50,346 nt of DNA from Chitinophagaceae bacterium (GCA_003168265.1 PMSV01000010.1:1-50346), one strand, 5' to 3'. Counted from the stretch's first letter, positions 9,803-19,447 are shown. A program made the numbers and translations. The notes: generated from the sequence alone by a model not told the origin.

Positions 9803-9830
9803 GTACCAAATATTCTATTCAAAACCGATT

Positions 9831-11336
9831 TTATTGATCGCCCCCGTTCAATTTTAACGGATAAGTAAAGGGGCCGTCATAACCCGGATAAATACCTTCG
9901 AGGCGGACTGAATTGTCGGTAGCGTTTTCCAATATCTTACGGAACTCATCTACGCTGTACACCTCCTTGCCATTCACTTTCAGGATGACGAAACCGTCTT
10001 CCATGCGCGATCTACTAAGCAAGCCCTTGTCACTTATCGATTTGACCACGATTCCGCCTTTTACGCCAAGGGTGGCTGCATCTTTTTTATTTAGGGATTC
10101 GAGGTCTGCTCCCAGTTTATCCAGCACGGAATTTTTTACGATTTCGGTCGTTCCGGTATTGTTTCGAAGCGTTACGGGAACTGTGATTTCCTTTCCGTTT
10201 CTTTGATAGGTGAGGTTTATTCTGTCACCTGGACGATAGGTTGCAATCGTACCTACCATTTCCGCAGCGCTGTTAATCGTGTTTCCATTGATTTTGGTGA
10301 TGACATCCCCTTTTTGAATACCGGCTTCCGCTGCAGCTCCATTGATGGGTACATCTAATACATATACCCCATCACCGTCTTTGATGCCCTGGTCTTTTTT
10401 CTGTTCATCCGTTGCATTATCAGGCGCATAACGGATACCGAGATAGGCTCTCTGGGAAGTTCCGTATTTCATGAGATCGGCTACTACCTTTTTGACAATG
10501 TTCACCGGAATGGTAAAGGAATAGCCAGCATATGAACCAGTGGGAGAGGCGATGGCAGAATTAATGCCGATCAACTTTCCTTCGGTGTTGATCAATGGGC
10601 CGCCGCTGTTGCCCGGATTGACAGCCGCATCTGTCTGTATAAAGGATTCGATTGGTGTGGCGCTTTGGCGGGTATTGATATCGAGGGTCCTTCCTTTTGC
10701 ACTGACTATACCTGCAGTCACTGTCGTTTCCAGTGTCAAGGGATAACCTACAGCCAATACCCATTGGCCGATCTTGACATCGTCTGAATTGCCATATAAA
10801 AGGAAGGGAAGACCCTTGGCATCAATCTTTATCACTGCCAGATCACTGCTGGGATCGATACCTATCAATTTGGCCTTAAATGACTTTCTGTTGCTGAGTG
10901 TGACAGTTATGTCGTCCGCACCATCAATAACATGGTTATTTGTTACTATGTATCCGTCTTCACTGATGATTACGCCAGAGCCGGATGCCATTTCAGGAAT
11001 TGAATGCAGCCTGTTACCAAAAAAATCATCGGGATCAAATCCAAAAAGGTCTGAAAATGGATTGTTTTTTGGCAGGTTGTTGGAAACCGTTCTGGTGGCC
11101 TTGGTCTTGATATGCACGGTGCCAGGAATTGCAGCGCTGGCTGCATCTACAAAATCAACCGGTCCGTTTCCGTATTTCTGTCCATCAAAAAATTTGGCAT
11201 AGTTTACCGGCATTTTACTTGAATCCTGTGAATAATAATAGGTCCTACCGGCCAGGAAGCGATTATATCCCCACATGCTGGCCAGGGCCGTGGAGGCGCT
11301 GATGAGTACAATTGCGAATACTTGTCTGGCTTTCAT
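9831..11336 (-). CDS. DegP/HtrA-family periplasmic serine protease with two PDZ domains
   Basis: Envelope quality-control protease/chaperone. It is 501 residues. An N-terminal hydrophobic segment (residues 5-24) acts as a signal sequence or membrane anchor. The trypsin-like domain carries the catalytic triad H135 (TNNHVID), D165 (SSDLAV) and S244 (GNSGGPL). PDZ1 spans roughly residues 295-390 and PDZ2 roughly 420-495. The order and length match DegP/DegQ-type proteins (Do family). It stands as a single gene between a convergent GH13 gene and the acyl-CoA reductase gene upstream, with about 180 bp of AT-rich DNA before it. Assignment to DegP, DegQ or DegS subtypes is not possible from sequence alone, although two PDZ domains argue against DegS. 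Confidence 0.93.
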   Translation of the reverse strand: MKARQVFAIVLISASTALASMWGYNRFLAGRTYYYSQDSSKMPVNYAKFFDGQKYGNGPVDFVDAASAAIPGTVHIKTKATRTVSNNLPKNNPFSDLFGFDPDDFFGNRLHSIPEMASGSGVIISEDGYIVTNNHVIDGADDITVTLSNRKSFKAKLIGIDPSSDLAVIKIDAKGLPFLLYGNSDDVKIGQWVLAVGYPLTLETTVTAGIVSAKGRTLDINTRQSATPIESFIQTDAAVNPGNSGGPLINTEGKLIGINSAIASPTGSYAGYSFTIPVNIVKKVVADLMKYGTSQRAYLGIRYAPDNATDEQKKDQGIKDGDGVYVLDVPINGAAAEAGIQKGDVITKINGNTINSAAEMVGTIATYRPGDRINLTYQRNGKEITVPVTLRNNTGTTEIVKNSVLDKLGADLESLNKKDAATLGVKGGIVVKSISDKGLLSRSRMEDGFVILKVNGKEVYSVDEFRKILENATDNSVRLEGIYPGYDGPFTYPLKLNGGDQ

Positions 11337-11517
11337 ATACAGAGTTTTATTTTCGTTTATGATTTTCTGTTTTGCTTAAATAAAAATCAATATCAACAAA
11401 ATTAACGTCAGAGTTTGTATTCTGTTTGAAAGATGTTTCCGGTTTAACAAAAAATTTACTAAGACTTTCGTAGATCACAGTCAAATCTAAGAAAAAATGC
11501 CTTCATAATCAACCTCT

Positions 11518-12519
11518 TCAAAAGGATTTAAGAAAAGCCATCGTGTCGATACCGTCTGAATAATCATTGAGTGAAGGGAATTGTGCCTCGCCGAAGGAAA
11601 TGCCTTGTTTGCCCACCAGACACTGTATGCGCCCATCGGTATGCAACTTTTCGAACATATATTCAAAATCCCTGTAATACTCAACGTGCAGAAGGGCCAG
11701 CCGGGTGAAGGGCGATTCGTTTTCGGTCAGCAATATGGAGCCGTTGGTCATAAAATAAGACTTGTTGAGGATCAGGATGGTAAGCTGATAATCATAATTG
11801 TTTTTATATTTGTTGTTGTCGGCCAGGTAATTGTATCTCTTAAAAGCTTCTAAAAGGGGTACAAAATCATAACCTTCAGGCACATACAATTTGGTCACAT
11901 TACGACAACCGCGGCCAAAATAGAGGTAAACGTCGTCGGCAAGTTTTTCGAGGTCAGCGGAGGTTTCCTGACCGTCCAGAATTGCAACAGAAGTTCGGTT
12001 GCGTCTTATTATGTGCGGGTATTTGCCAAAATAGTATTCAAAATACCTAGCGGAATTATCACTGCCTGTAGCAATATATGCCTCACAGTTCTTTAACATG
12101 TCTTCGAAACGAATTTGAGCAGCAATCTCTGGCCTGATCATTTCCATTTTACTTACCAGGTGTTTTATCAAGACCTGGTCTTTAGAAGAAGCCTTGATCA
12201 ACAGATGATGGCCACTGATAAAGCAGCAAAGAAAATCATGAAAACCTACCATGGGAATATTTCCGGCAAGGGTCAGGCCGATTTTTTTTGGCTTTTGTTT
12301 TTCAGCAGGTATTCCATAGCGTTTAGACCAGGTTTCCAGCAAATCCCTTTGCATATATGCATGGGCGATATGACTAGAAGCTCGGTCCACGAACTCAGGA
12401 ATAAACCAGCTATTTTCGGCTGCCGCTTGCCGTTTGACCGATTCCCACTCTTCATTTTTTTCTGAAATTATATAATCTCCCAAACTCACCATCAAATCAA
12501 TTCTTTCTTTTAAATGCAT
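11518..12519 (-). CDS. LuxC-type acyl-CoA reductase
   Basis: Family PF05893-like acyl-CoA/acyl-protein reductase, which makes fatty aldehydes through a cysteine thioester. It is 333 residues with an aldehyde-dehydrogenase-like fold: a nucleotide-binding region around LTLAGNIPMVGFHDFL (about residues 82-98) and the catalytic cysteine C205 in FGRGCRNVTKLYVP. There are no luxAB, luxD or luxE neighbours, so bioluminescence is not suggested. It is divergent from a dicluster ferredoxin (67-bp gap), a pairing I believe recurs in Bacteroidota; this suggests a shared function, but the physiological substrate is unknown. Family assignment is good; role is open. Confidence 0.82.
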   Translation of the reverse strand: MHLKERIDLMVSLGDYIISEKNEEWESVKRQAAAENSWFIPEFVDRASSHIAHAYMQRDLLETWSKRYGIPAEKQKPKKIGLTLAGNIPMVGFHDFLCCFISGHHLLIKASSKDQVLIKHLVSKMEMIRPEIAAQIRFEDMLKNCEAYIATGSDNSARYFEYYFGKYPHIIRRNRTSVAILDGQETSADLEKLADDVYLYFGRGCRNVTKLYVPEGYDFVPLLEAFKRYNYLADNNKYKNNYDYQLTILILNKSYFMTNGSILLTENESPFTRLALLHVEYYRDFEYMFEKLHTDGRIQCLVGKQGISFGEAQFPSLNDYSDGIDTMAFLKSF

Positions 12520-12586
12520 ATTTCCTTTTGTATTATATTTGGGGCCACAAAAATAACTCTATTATCAACCCTAATTCTTACAGATT

Positions 12587-12934
12587 ATGGCAATCAAAAT
12601 AACCGAAGAATGCATTAACTGCGGAGCCTGTGAACCGGAATGCCCTAATAATGCGATTTATGAAGGCGGAGTGGAGTGGGCTGTTGCCGATGGCACGACC
12701 GTGAAAGGAAGTTATACCCTCCTGGATGGATCGGTCGTGGACGCCAATCAAAAAAATGCCCCGGTCAGTGTTGATACTTACTACATTACCCCGAACAAAT
12801 GCACGGAATGCCAGGGTTTTCATGAGGAGCCCCAATGTGCTGCAGTCTGCCCGGTTGATTGCTGTATACCGGATGAAATGTACCGGGAAACTGTTGAAGA
12901 GTTGCTTGCCAAGAAGGGGAAGCTGCATATCTAA
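12587..12934 (+). CDS. Dicluster 4Fe-4S ferredoxin, Alvin type
   Basis: A 115-residue electron carrier. Cluster motif 1 is C9-x2-C12-x2-C15-x3-C19-P (CINCGACEPECP). Motif 2 is C-x2-C-x8-C-x3-C-P (CTECQGFHEEPQCAAVCP), whose eight-residue insertion is the hallmark of the Allochromatium-type 2[4Fe-4S] ferredoxins with low-potential clusters. Between the motifs lies an insertion (about residues 24-65) longer than in minimal ferredoxins. A likely -7 box TATATTTG (12534-12541) sits 45 bp before the start codon within the gap shared with the divergent acyl-CoA reductase; the -33 element is not clear. Confidence 0.92.
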   Translation: MAIKITEECINCGACEPECPNNAIYEGGVEWAVADGTTVKGSYTLLDGSVVDANQKNAPVSVDTYYITPNKCTECQGFHEEPQCAAVCPVDCCIPDEMYRETVEELLAKKGKLHI

Positions 12935-13066
12935 GATGTGGAAAAATTCAGTTTGGTTTTTTTGTTCATTCCAATATTTTAGCCCTAACTTTATTCTTTG
13001 CGATTAAATAGCATTCTCTAGTAGCCTTGGCTACTTTATACAGGCGGGTGATATTTCCCGTCATAA

Positions 13067-13096
13067 AAAGGTGAAGGATAACTATCCCTCACCTTT
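13067..13096 (+). terminator. Hairpin downstream of ferredoxin
   Basis: A stem pairing AAAGGTGAAGGATA with TATCCCTCACCTTT (one mismatch; the innermost bases form the loop), followed by CCTGTTTTAAG. Together with a short GTAGCC/GGCTAC palindrome (13021-13034) it occupies the 254-bp gap between ferredoxin and ddl. A weak U tract leaves termination uncertain. Confidence 0.45.
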
Positions 13097-13188
13097 CCTG
13101 TTTTAAGCAATTCTTAGCTTATCAATTTGATTTTCATAAAATAAAGCAGCTAATTTTTAGTTTCTTTGTTCATAAATGCAATGCATCC

Positions 13189-14196
13189 ATGAAACCCGTT
13201 ATCGCATTTGTTACAGGAGGATATTCAGGAGAATCCGTCATTTCTTATAAAAGCGCCTTAACCATTGATAAAAACGTTGATCGTGAAAAGTTCGAAGTCC
13301 ATACCGTTGATATCAGCCCTGAAGGATGGTGGCATTTAGTAGAAGGAAAGAGGGCTTCCCTGGTCGATCGCGAGGATTTTTCTATTGTCATCGGAGAACG
13401 GAGGATTCATTTTGATGCAGTGCTGATTGGCATACATGGAACCCCAGGCGAGGACGGTAAACTACAGGGCTATTTTGACCTTCTCAACCTTCCTTATACT
13501 TCCTGTAATGCCGCCATTTCTGCATTGACTTTTAACAAGCGCTATACGGTTGCCGTGGCCGCATTCGCAGGCATCCATGTTGCCAGGTCTGTCATGCTGT
13601 TCAGAGGAAAATTCGGAAGCGCATCGGAAGCAGCCACAAAACTTAAATTTCCGGTTTTTGTTAAGCCCAATAACGGCGGATCGAGTATCGGGATGTCAAA
13701 AGTGCTAAATCCCGATGGATTGGAGGCTGCAATAGAAAAGGCTTTTAAAGAGGATGACCAGGTTTTGATCGAGGAATTTATCAGCGGAAGGGAATTCACG
13801 ATTGGTGTTTTCCGTTCTGCAGGAAAGATCATAACTCTGCCGTTCACCGAAATAAAGACAAAAAAGGACTTTTTTGACTTTGAAGCCAAATACACGGCAG
13901 GATTTACTGATGAAATTACCCCGGCAGTAGTGGATGAAGATATTGCTGAAAAAGTCAGGGATACGGCAAGGAGGGTCTATCATGTTTTCAATTGCGACGG
14001 AGTGATACGGATCGATTTCATTTATAACCAGGAGGAGGCCGCTCCTTTTATGCTCGAGATCAATTCGGTTCCGGGACAAACAGAGGCAAGTATTGTTCCA
14101 CAACAGATAAGGGCAATGGGATGGACCCTGAATCGTTTTTATACCGCTCTGATTGAAGATGCACTCGATCGCGGGTCGAGTAGAACAAAGCGCTAA
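13189..14196 (+). CDS. ddl: D-alanine--D-alanine ligase
   Basis: ATP-grasp enzyme that makes the D-Ala-D-Ala end of peptidoglycan precursors in the cytoplasm. It is 335 residues. It contains the N-terminal GGYSGESVIS motif, the LIGIHGTPGEDG segment, the ATP-binding lysine region FPVFVKPNNGGSSIGM, the EEFISGREFTIGV segment and the metal-binding end FMLEINSVPGQTE. It is followed after 41 bp by a PASTA-domain protein and then a rhodanese gene; ddl next to a PASTA protein is a recurring Bacteroidota cell-wall arrangement. Confidence 0.96.
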   Translation: MKPVIAFVTGGYSGESVISYKSALTIDKNVDREKFEVHTVDISPEGWWHLVEGKRASLVDREDFSIVIGERRIHFDAVLIGIHGTPGEDGKLQGYFDLLNLPYTSCNAAISALTFNKRYTVAVAAFAGIHVARSVMLFRGKFGSASEAATKLKFPVFVKPNNGGSSIGMSKVLNPDGLEAAIEKAFKEDDQVLIEEFISGREFTIGVFRSAGKIITLPFTEIKTKKDFFDFEAKYTAGFTDEITPAVVDEDIAEKVRDTARRVYHVFNCDGVIRIDFIYNQEEAAPFMLEINSVPGQTEASIVPQQIRAMGWTLNRFYTALIEDALDRGSSRTKR

Positions 14197-14237
14197 CATA
14201 TAATATAAGCGCCGTTCTTTTAAAGAGTATTTGTATT

Positions 14238-15077
14238 TTGTCCGATAAAAAACCAATCGTGCTCAAAATTATTACCGGAAAACCACTTTGGGTGAATATT
14301 CTTGCAGCAGTCGTTCTGTTATTGCTGTTGCTGCTGATTTTTCTGGGCTCCCTGGCCCTGATTACCAAGCATGGCGATACCCTCCGAATTCCTGCTGTGT
14401 CTGGCATGTCCCTTGAAGATGCTAAAAAAGCACTTGAAAAAAGCGGCTTTGAAGTACAGATCCAGGATTCAATATATATTGACAGTCTAAAACCGCTTCA
14501 GGTAATCAAACAATTCCCCGATGCGGATAACCTGGTTAAAGTTAACCGTACTGTTTACCTGACCATCAACCGTTCTGTGGCACCCATGTTAAAAATGCCC
14601 AATCTTATCGGCATGAGCTTTCGAAATGCTGTGCTGATCATGAGACAATATGGACTCCAGATCGGGGATACGGTTTTTAAGCCTGATTTTGCCAGGAATT
14701 CAATACTCGAACAACGATATGATGGCCAGACAATCCAACCGGGTACGGAAATCAGACAGGGAAGTAAGATCACTCTGGTCTTGGGTAATGGCGTGGGGGG
14801 ATATGAGATTCCTGTCCCTGATTTCGTGGGACTGCATTACAGTGATGCACTGGCCCTGCTTTCTTCAAATCAGTTAGTACTGGGCGCCCCCGTACCGGAT
14901 CCTGATGTTACAGATACTTTAGGGGCATTTGTTTACCGTCAAAGCCCTTCTCCCTATGATCCGGAAGAGAAAAAATCCAATCATATTCGTCCCGGACAAG
15001 CAATTGATTTTTGGTTGAGCGTAAGGCCACCGGAGAAAAAAACGGATTCTGCCGTATCTTCACAGCCACAACCTTAA
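14238..15077 (+). CDS. Membrane-anchored protein with three PASTA domains
   Basis: A 279-residue protein: a short cytoplasmic N-terminus, one transmembrane helix (about residues 18-41), then three PASTA repeats outside the membrane (about residues 48-115, 120-185 and 192-262; each starts with a P-x-hydrophobic-x-G-hydrophobic motif such as IPAVSGMSLEDA, MPNLIGMSFRNA, VPDFVGLHYSDA). PASTA modules bind peptidoglycan or muropeptides. There is no kinase domain. The start is TTG at 14238: no ATG precedes the transmembrane helix in frame. Its place between ddl and rhodanese suggests co-transcription and a cell-wall role. Confidence 0.88.
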   Translation: MSDKKPIVLKIITGKPLWVNILAAVVLLLLLLLIFLGSLALITKHGDTLRIPAVSGMSLEDAKKALEKSGFEVQIQDSIYIDSLKPLQVIKQFPDADNLVKVNRTVYLTINRSVAPMLKMPNLIGMSFRNAVLIMRQYGLQIGDTVFKPDFARNSILEQRYDGQTIQPGTEIRQGSKITLVLGNGVGGYEIPVPDFVGLHYSDALALLSSNQLVLGAPVPDPDVTDTLGAFVYRQSPSPYDPEEKKSNHIRPGQAIDFWLSVRPPEKKTDSAVSSQPQP

Positions 15078-15086
15078 TTAAGCAAG

Positions 15087-15395
15087 ATGGAAATCATTAC
15101 ACCTGAAGAATTGAAGTCCCGCCTGGATAAAGGCGAAGAATTGCACCTGCTGGACGTCAGGGAGCCTCATGAAAGGGCTGAATTCAATATTGGCGGAGTT
15201 TTTATTCCCCTTGGTAAAATACAGACAATGCAAACCGACGAGATCGATGATTGGAAAGATAAGGAGGTAGTTTGCTATTGCCGAAGTGGAAGCAGGAGCG
15301 CACAGGCCTGCCTGGCATTAGAGACTTTCGGATTCAAAAATACCAAAAATCTTGCAGGGGGGATATTGGCCTGGCAACAGAAATTCGGGGGATAG
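15087..15395 (+). CDS. Rhodanese-like domain protein
   Basis: A single-domain rhodanese of 102 residues, cytoplasmic, with the active-site cysteine C65 in YCRSGSRS. It starts nine bases after the PASTA protein, so it is probably the last gene of the ddl operon. The six-residue active-site loop after the cysteine fits a sulfurtransferase that handles sulfane sulfur rather than a Cdc25-type phosphatase. The sulfur acceptor is unknown. An imperfect hairpin follows at 15421. Confidence 0.9.
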   Translation: MEIITPEELKSRLDKGEELHLLDVREPHERAEFNIGGVFIPLGKIQTMQTDEIDDWKDKEVVCYCRSGSRSAQACLALETFGFKNTKNLAGGILAWQQKFGG

Positions 15396-15420
15396 CCGGA
15401 AGAGTTTGGACATTAAAAAA

Positions 15421-15442
15421 GCCTCACTAAGAATAGTAAGGC
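15421..15442 (+). terminator. Imperfect hairpin after rhodanese gene
   Basis: GCCTCACTA pairs with TAGTAAGGC (one mismatch) around an AGAA loop, 25 bp after the rhodanese stop. The following tract is CGTAACCAAAAAG, so a U tract is missing; it may terminate or merely stabilise the 3' end. Confidence 0.4.
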
Positions 15443-15570
15443 CGTAACCAAAAAGAATGTTTTAACCAAAATTCAAATAGGAAGAATGACCAAAGCTAAG
15501 GAGTCCTTGCACAAGGAAGTTTAAATAAAAGTTACCGATACATTAATTCTCCTTCACCAAACTGTATTAA

Positions 15571-16086
15571 TTGTCTTTTGATGATTCAAAGTTGGAAGCC
15601 TGGCAAAGAGGGCCTATTCCGGGAATCCCTCCCTTGCTTCAACCAATAGCTCATGCTCTGATCCAAAGCAGGAGAGAAGTGCATGAAATATTGAAGGAAT
15701 TTCCGGAATCCCTATTGTGGGAAAAGCCGGGCAACCTGGCGTCCGTGGGATTCCATCTGCAACATTTATCAGGCGTACTGGACCGATTGTTCACATACGC
15801 GGAAGGCAAAAGGTTGGAAGAGATTCAGCTTAAAAGGCTTTCCCAGGAAAGCCAGGCCCATTTTGAGGACCTTACATCAAAGATTTTGGTCGAGCGTTAT
15901 GACCATCAAGTTGATCTTTGTTTAGAACAACTCAGCCGGACAAGGGAATCCAGCCTGACAGAATTCAGAGGAATAGGGAGAAAGCAAATTCCAACGACCG
16001 TTATCGGATTGCTGTTTCATTCGGCAGAACATTGCATGCGTCATACGGGTCAATTGCTGGTTACAGTGGGGCTTCTTAAACCGTAA
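15571..16086 (+). CDS. DinB-family putative metal-dependent enzyme
   Basis: A four-helix-bundle protein of the DinB/YfiT superfamily, 171 residues. The metal-ligand pattern is visible: H62/H65 in GFHLQHLSG, and H150, H154 and H158 in HSAEHCMRHTGQL. Members act as thiol-dependent S-transferases or are uncharacterised; the exact reaction is not inferable here. The start is TTG at 15571, directly after an in-frame TAA, and gives an N-terminus (WQRGPIPGIPPLLQP) typical of Bacteroidota members; no alternative ATG precedes this segment. It is convergent with the following minus-strand gene. Confidence 0.8.
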   Translation: MSFDDSKLEAWQRGPIPGIPPLLQPIAHALIQSRREVHEILKEFPESLLWEKPGNLASVGFHLQHLSGVLDRLFTYAEGKRLEEIQLKRLSQESQAHFEDLTSKILVERYDHQVDLCLEQLSRTRESSLTEFRGIGRKQIPTTVIGLLFHSAEHCMRHTGQLLVTVGLLKP

Positions 16087-16105
16087 GATTAATCGCGACC
16101 GGATA

Positions 16106-16606
16106 TCATTCACACAGATCGAGCACTTCGGATGTTTTGGTACTGAACTGAACCAGGTTAACCCTGGATTGGGAATTATAGTGGACGACGAGGGTACCAT
16201 AGGACATTTCGTAGGCCTCCCAGTCTATATCCTTGATTTTAGGATTGCCCAGGTACTTAAAAAGGCTTCCTTTTTGTGCGCCAAGCAACGGAATACTAAG
16301 TTTGCCTTTGAAGTCAGGCCCGATTTCTACATACTGCCTGCTTACATAAAATTTAATGCCCTTATCGGAATAAAAGAGCGCTGAACCACATTTGGCTTTG
16401 GCACTGTCGATGCCTGTAAAGCAGGGATATTTTTCCCTGATCTGTTCGATTGGAAAATCCGGTTTGATCTTGTCGACCGTTCCATTGAGAATATCGACTT
16501 CAAAGGGTCCGCAGGAAGGTTTGGATCTGAGTTGGGCAATTAGGGGATTGAATGCCTGATCTAATGCAAGTAATGTTGCGAATAATAAGATAAAGAATTG
16601 TTTCAT
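16106..16606 (-). CDS. Secreted hypothetical protein
   Basis: I do not recognise this family. It is a 166-residue protein with an N-terminal signal peptide (about residues 1-24, ending near PLIAQ). The mature part contains four cysteines (in PSCGPF, YPCFTG, KCGSAL and the terminal DLCE), which may form disulfides. It is predicted to be mostly beta. It is convergent with the DinB gene (19 bp gap). A real gene is supported by the signal peptide and codon use like its neighbours. Confidence 0.7.
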   Translation of the reverse strand: MKQFFILLFATLLALDQAFNPLIAQLRSKPSCGPFEVDILNGTVDKIKPDFPIEQIREKYPCFTGIDSAKAKCGSALFYSDKGIKFYVSRQYVEIGPDFKGKLSIPLLGAQKGSLFKYLGNPKIKDIDWEAYEMSYGTLVVHYNSQSRVNLVQFSTKTSEVLDLCE

Positions 16607-16686
16607 ACCATAAATTCTTTCAAAAAGTCTGTTAAATATAAAGAATTCCAGGTTTTGGGGAAAACAAATGAAGTGAACGCTAATCA

Positions 16687-16705
16687 GCCAAAATGAAATT
16701 TTGGC
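16687..16705. terminator. Perfect 8-bp hairpin
   Basis: GCCAAAAT and ATTTTGGC flank a 3-nt loop, downstream of the minus-strand PspC gene. On the minus strand no run of U follows, so function as a terminator is likely but unproven. Confidence 0.45.
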
Positions 16706-16746
16706 ACCATAGCATAATTTTCAAAAAGGCTGAAGATATTCCTGTA

Positions 16747-16968
16747 TTATAGATATTTCACCGGATTTCGTCTGGCAGAGAGAATATATCTTTTGATATT
16801 CATCCAGAAAGCAAGCACAAAATAGATGATCAACGGGGAACCTAAGGTGAGAAAGGAAACATACACAAACCAGGTACGAATGCGGGACGTGGCGATTCCA
16901 AGCCTTTCGCCAATTGCCGAACAAACCCCAAATGCCTGCCACTCAAAGAAATGTTTTAGTCTGTACAT
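16747..16968 (-). CDS. PspC-domain small membrane protein
   Basis: A 73-residue protein resembling the stand-alone PspC domain of the phage-shock system: an amphipathic N-terminus (MYRLKHFFEWQAFGVCSAIG), the ERLGIATSRIRTWFVY segment, and a transmembrane helix (about residues 33-56, FLTLGSPLIIYFVLAFWM) followed by a basic tail. Short PspC proteins of this form are common in Bacteroidota. No pspA or pspB is nearby. A near-complete overlapping ORF in another frame is a shadow. Confidence 0.8.
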   Translation of the reverse strand: MYRLKHFFEWQAFGVCSAIGERLGIATSRIRTWFVYVSFLTLGSPLIIYFVLAFWMNIKRYILSARRNPVKYL

Positions 16969-17126
16969 AAAACAAATTTAAAAAAAATCGGAAGAACCTA
17001 AAAGCTTTGCACTGGACTGTTAACGCATTTTTAGGTAAATTCGCATCCTTAATAGGCAAACTTGAATGTTTATTGCCAATTCCTAATTGTAGGTTGCCTT
17101 CCCTAAAACTCTAAAACATATGCAAT

Positions 17127-19391
17127 ATGGCTTTTGATCTGGAACTTATTAAAAAAATTTACTCAGAAATTCCCGAAAAAGTGGATGCGGCCAGAAAACT
17201 GGTGGGCAGACCATTGACGCTTGCCGAGAAAATATTGTATTCCCATCTCTATGAGCCTGCAAAAAAGGCTTTTGAAAGGGGTAAGGATTATGTGGATTTT
17301 GCGCCGGACCGCGTCGCGATGCAGGATGCGACGGCCCAAATGGCCCTACTTCAGTTCATGACCTGCGGACGAGCAAAAGTTGCAGTTCCGTCCACTGTGC
17401 ATTGCGACCACCTGATCCAGGCAAAGACCGGCGCCGCTGCTGACCTTGCCACGGCATTGGATGTAAATAAGGAAGTATATGATTTTTTGTCTTCGATTTC
17501 CGATAAATACGGCATCGGTTTCTGGAAGCCGGGTGCGGGAATAATTCACCAGGTGGTACTTGAAAACTACGCTTTTCCAGGCGGTATGATGATCGGAACG
17601 GATAGCCATACCCCGAATGCGGGAGGACTTGGCATGGTGGCCATCGGAGTGGGCGGTGCTGATGCTGTGGATGTGATGGCGGGACTTCCCTGGGAATTGA
17701 AGATGCCAAAACTGATCGGAGTAAAATTGACAGGGAAGATGAGCGGCTGGACTTCGGCAAAGGATGTGATCCTGAAAGTGGCCGGTATCCTGACTGTAAA
17801 GGGAGGAACCGGCGCAATAGTTGAATATTTTGGAGAGGGCGCAGACAGCCTCAGCGCGACCGGAAAAGGGACGATTTGCAATATGGGTGCGGAAATCGGT
17901 GCGACCTGCTCTATTTTTGGCTACGATGATAAAATGAATGCTTACCTGAAGGCGACTACAAGAGAAGAAGTGGCTGCCCTTGCAGACAGAATAAAGAAAT
18001 ACTTGCGTCCAGATGAGGAGGTCTATGCCAACCCCTCCGCTTATTATGATCAATTGATTGAGATTGACCTGAATGAGCTGGAACCCTATGTGAACGGACC
18101 CTTTACTCCGGATCTGGCCTGGCCGATCAGCCAGTTTGCCGAAGCCGTTAAGGCCAATAACTGGCCTGAAAAACTAGAAGTGGCACTTATCGGAAGCTGT
18201 ACCAATTCTTCTTACGAAGATATAAGCCGTTCGGCTTCATTAGCCCAGCAGGCGATCGACAAGAAACTGAAAACGAAGGCAGAATTCACCATTACTCCAG
18301 GCAGTGAACAGGTTCGTTTTACGATCGAAAAAGATGGTTTCCTTAAAACCTTCGACAAGATCGGCGGCATCGTGCTGGCTAATGCCTGCGGCCCCTGTAT
18401 CGGACAATGGGCACGCCATATTGATGATCCGAACCGGAAGAATTCGATTATAACCTCTTTTAACCGGAATTTCGCCAAAAGGAATGACGGCCTGGCCAGT
18501 ACACATGCGTTTGTTGCTTCGCCGGAAATCGTAACGGCTTTTGCAATTGCCGGGGACCTGACTTTCAATCCACTTAAGGACGAATTGAAGAATGAGAATG
18601 GCGATTTCGTGAAATTGGATGAGCCAAAGGGCCTTGAACTTCCGCCAAAAGGATTTTCTGTGGATGATCCGGGCTACCAGGTTCCAGCCAAGGATGGAAG
18701 TGGAGTGTCGGTGGTGGTGAAACCGGACAGCCAGCGTTTACAATTGCTTTTGCCATTTTCAGCCTGGGAAGGCGTAGACCTGAAGGGGTTGAAGCTGCTG
18801 ATCAAGGCAAAGGGGAAATGCACTACCGACCATATTTCGATGGCTGGGCCCTGGCTGAAATACCGCGGCCACCTGGATAATATTTCCAATAATATGCTCA
18901 TCGGTGCAGTTAATTATTTCAATGAGAAGACGGATTCGGTTAAAAATCAGCTAAGCGGTGAATATGGACCCGTTCCGGCAACGGCCCGTGCCTATAAAGC
19001 AGCCGGAATAGGAACTGTTGTTGTAGGAGACGAGAACTATGGAGAAGGATCCTCCAGGGAGCATGCGGCAATGGAACCCAGGCATCTGGGAGTTCGTGCC
19101 ATCCTGGTCAGAAGCTTTGCGCGAATACATGAAACCAACCTGAAAAAGCAGGGAATGCTTGCATTGACTTTCGTCAATAAGGAAGATTATGATAAGGTGC
19201 TTGAAGATGACAGCATAGATATTCTTGGGCTGACTTCCTTCGCGCCGGGTAATCCGCTGACAGTCGTGCTTCATCATAAGGATGGCAGCAGTGACCAGGT
19301 GGTTGCCAATCATACCTACAATGAGCAACAAATCGAATGGTTCAAGGCGGGTGGGGCGCTGAATGTGATCAGAAGACAGTTTGCAAATTAA
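17127..19391 (+). CDS. acn: Aconitate hydratase, mitochondrial type
   Basis: TCA-cycle enzyme interconverting citrate and isocitrate. At 754 residues it matches the mitochondrial-type aconitase rather than the AcnA type of about 890 residues. The three [4Fe-4S] ligands are C358 ([10 protein letters not shown]), C421 and C424 ([11 protein letters not shown]), the same numbers as in pig heart aconitase. Other landmarks are [14 protein letters not shown] and the swivelling-domain segment [18 protein letters not shown]. It is monocistronic, with a strong terminator at 19414. Confidence 0.97.
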   Translation: MAFDLELIKKIYSEIPEKVDAARKLVGRPLTLAEKILYSHLYEPAKKAFERGKDYVDFAPDRVAMQDATAQMALLQFMTCGRAKVAVPSTVHCDHLIQAKTGAAADLATALDVNKEVYDFLSSISDKYGIGFWKPGAGIIHQVVLENYAFPGGMMIGTDSHTPNAGGLGMVAIGVGGADAVDVMAGLPWELKMPKLIGVKLTGKMSGWTSAKDVILKVAGILTVKGGTGAIVEYFGEGADSLSATGKGTICNMGAEIGATCSIFGYDDKMNAYLKATTREEVAALADRIKKYLRPDEEVYANPSAYYDQLIEIDLNELEPYVNGPFTPDLAWPISQFAEAVKANNWPEKLEVALIGSCTNSSYEDISRSASLAQQAIDKKLKTKAEFTITPGSEQVRFTIEKDGFLKTFDKIGGIVLANACGPCIGQWARHIDDPNRKNSIITSFNRNFAKRNDGLASTHAFVASPEIVTAFAIAGDLTFNPLKDELKNENGDFVKLDEPKGLELPPKGFSVDDPGYQVPAKDGSGVSVVVKPDSQRLQLLLPFSAWEGVDLKGLKLLIKAKGKCTTDHISMAGPWLKYRGHLDNISNNMLIGAVNYFNEKTDSVKNQLSGEYGPVPATARAYKAAGIGTVVVGDENYGEGSSREHAAMEPRHLGVRAILVRSFARIHETNLKKQGMLALTFVNKEDYDKVLEDDSIDILGLTSFAPGNPLTVVLHHKDGSSDQVVANHTYNEQQIEWFKAGGALNVIRRQFAN

Positions 19392-19413
19392 GAGCACTTC
19401 AAATCGATAGGTT

Positions 19414-19447
19414 CAGGCCCCCTGCATCACCAGGGGGCCTGATTTTT
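19414..19447 (+). terminator. Strong rho-independent terminator after acn
   Basis: An 11-bp GC-rich stem (CAGGCCCCCTG with CAGGGGGCCTG) and a 6-nt loop are followed by ATTTTT, 22 bp after the aconitase stop. The rest of the 255-bp gap up to 19646 contains only a 27-codon hydrophobic ORF that I do not call. Confidence 0.88.

Noticed and set aside
11518-12519. Bioluminescence function for the LuxC-like gene
   Set aside because: There are no luxAB, luxD or luxE genes in the window; the LuxC family occurs widely in non-luminous Bacteroidota.
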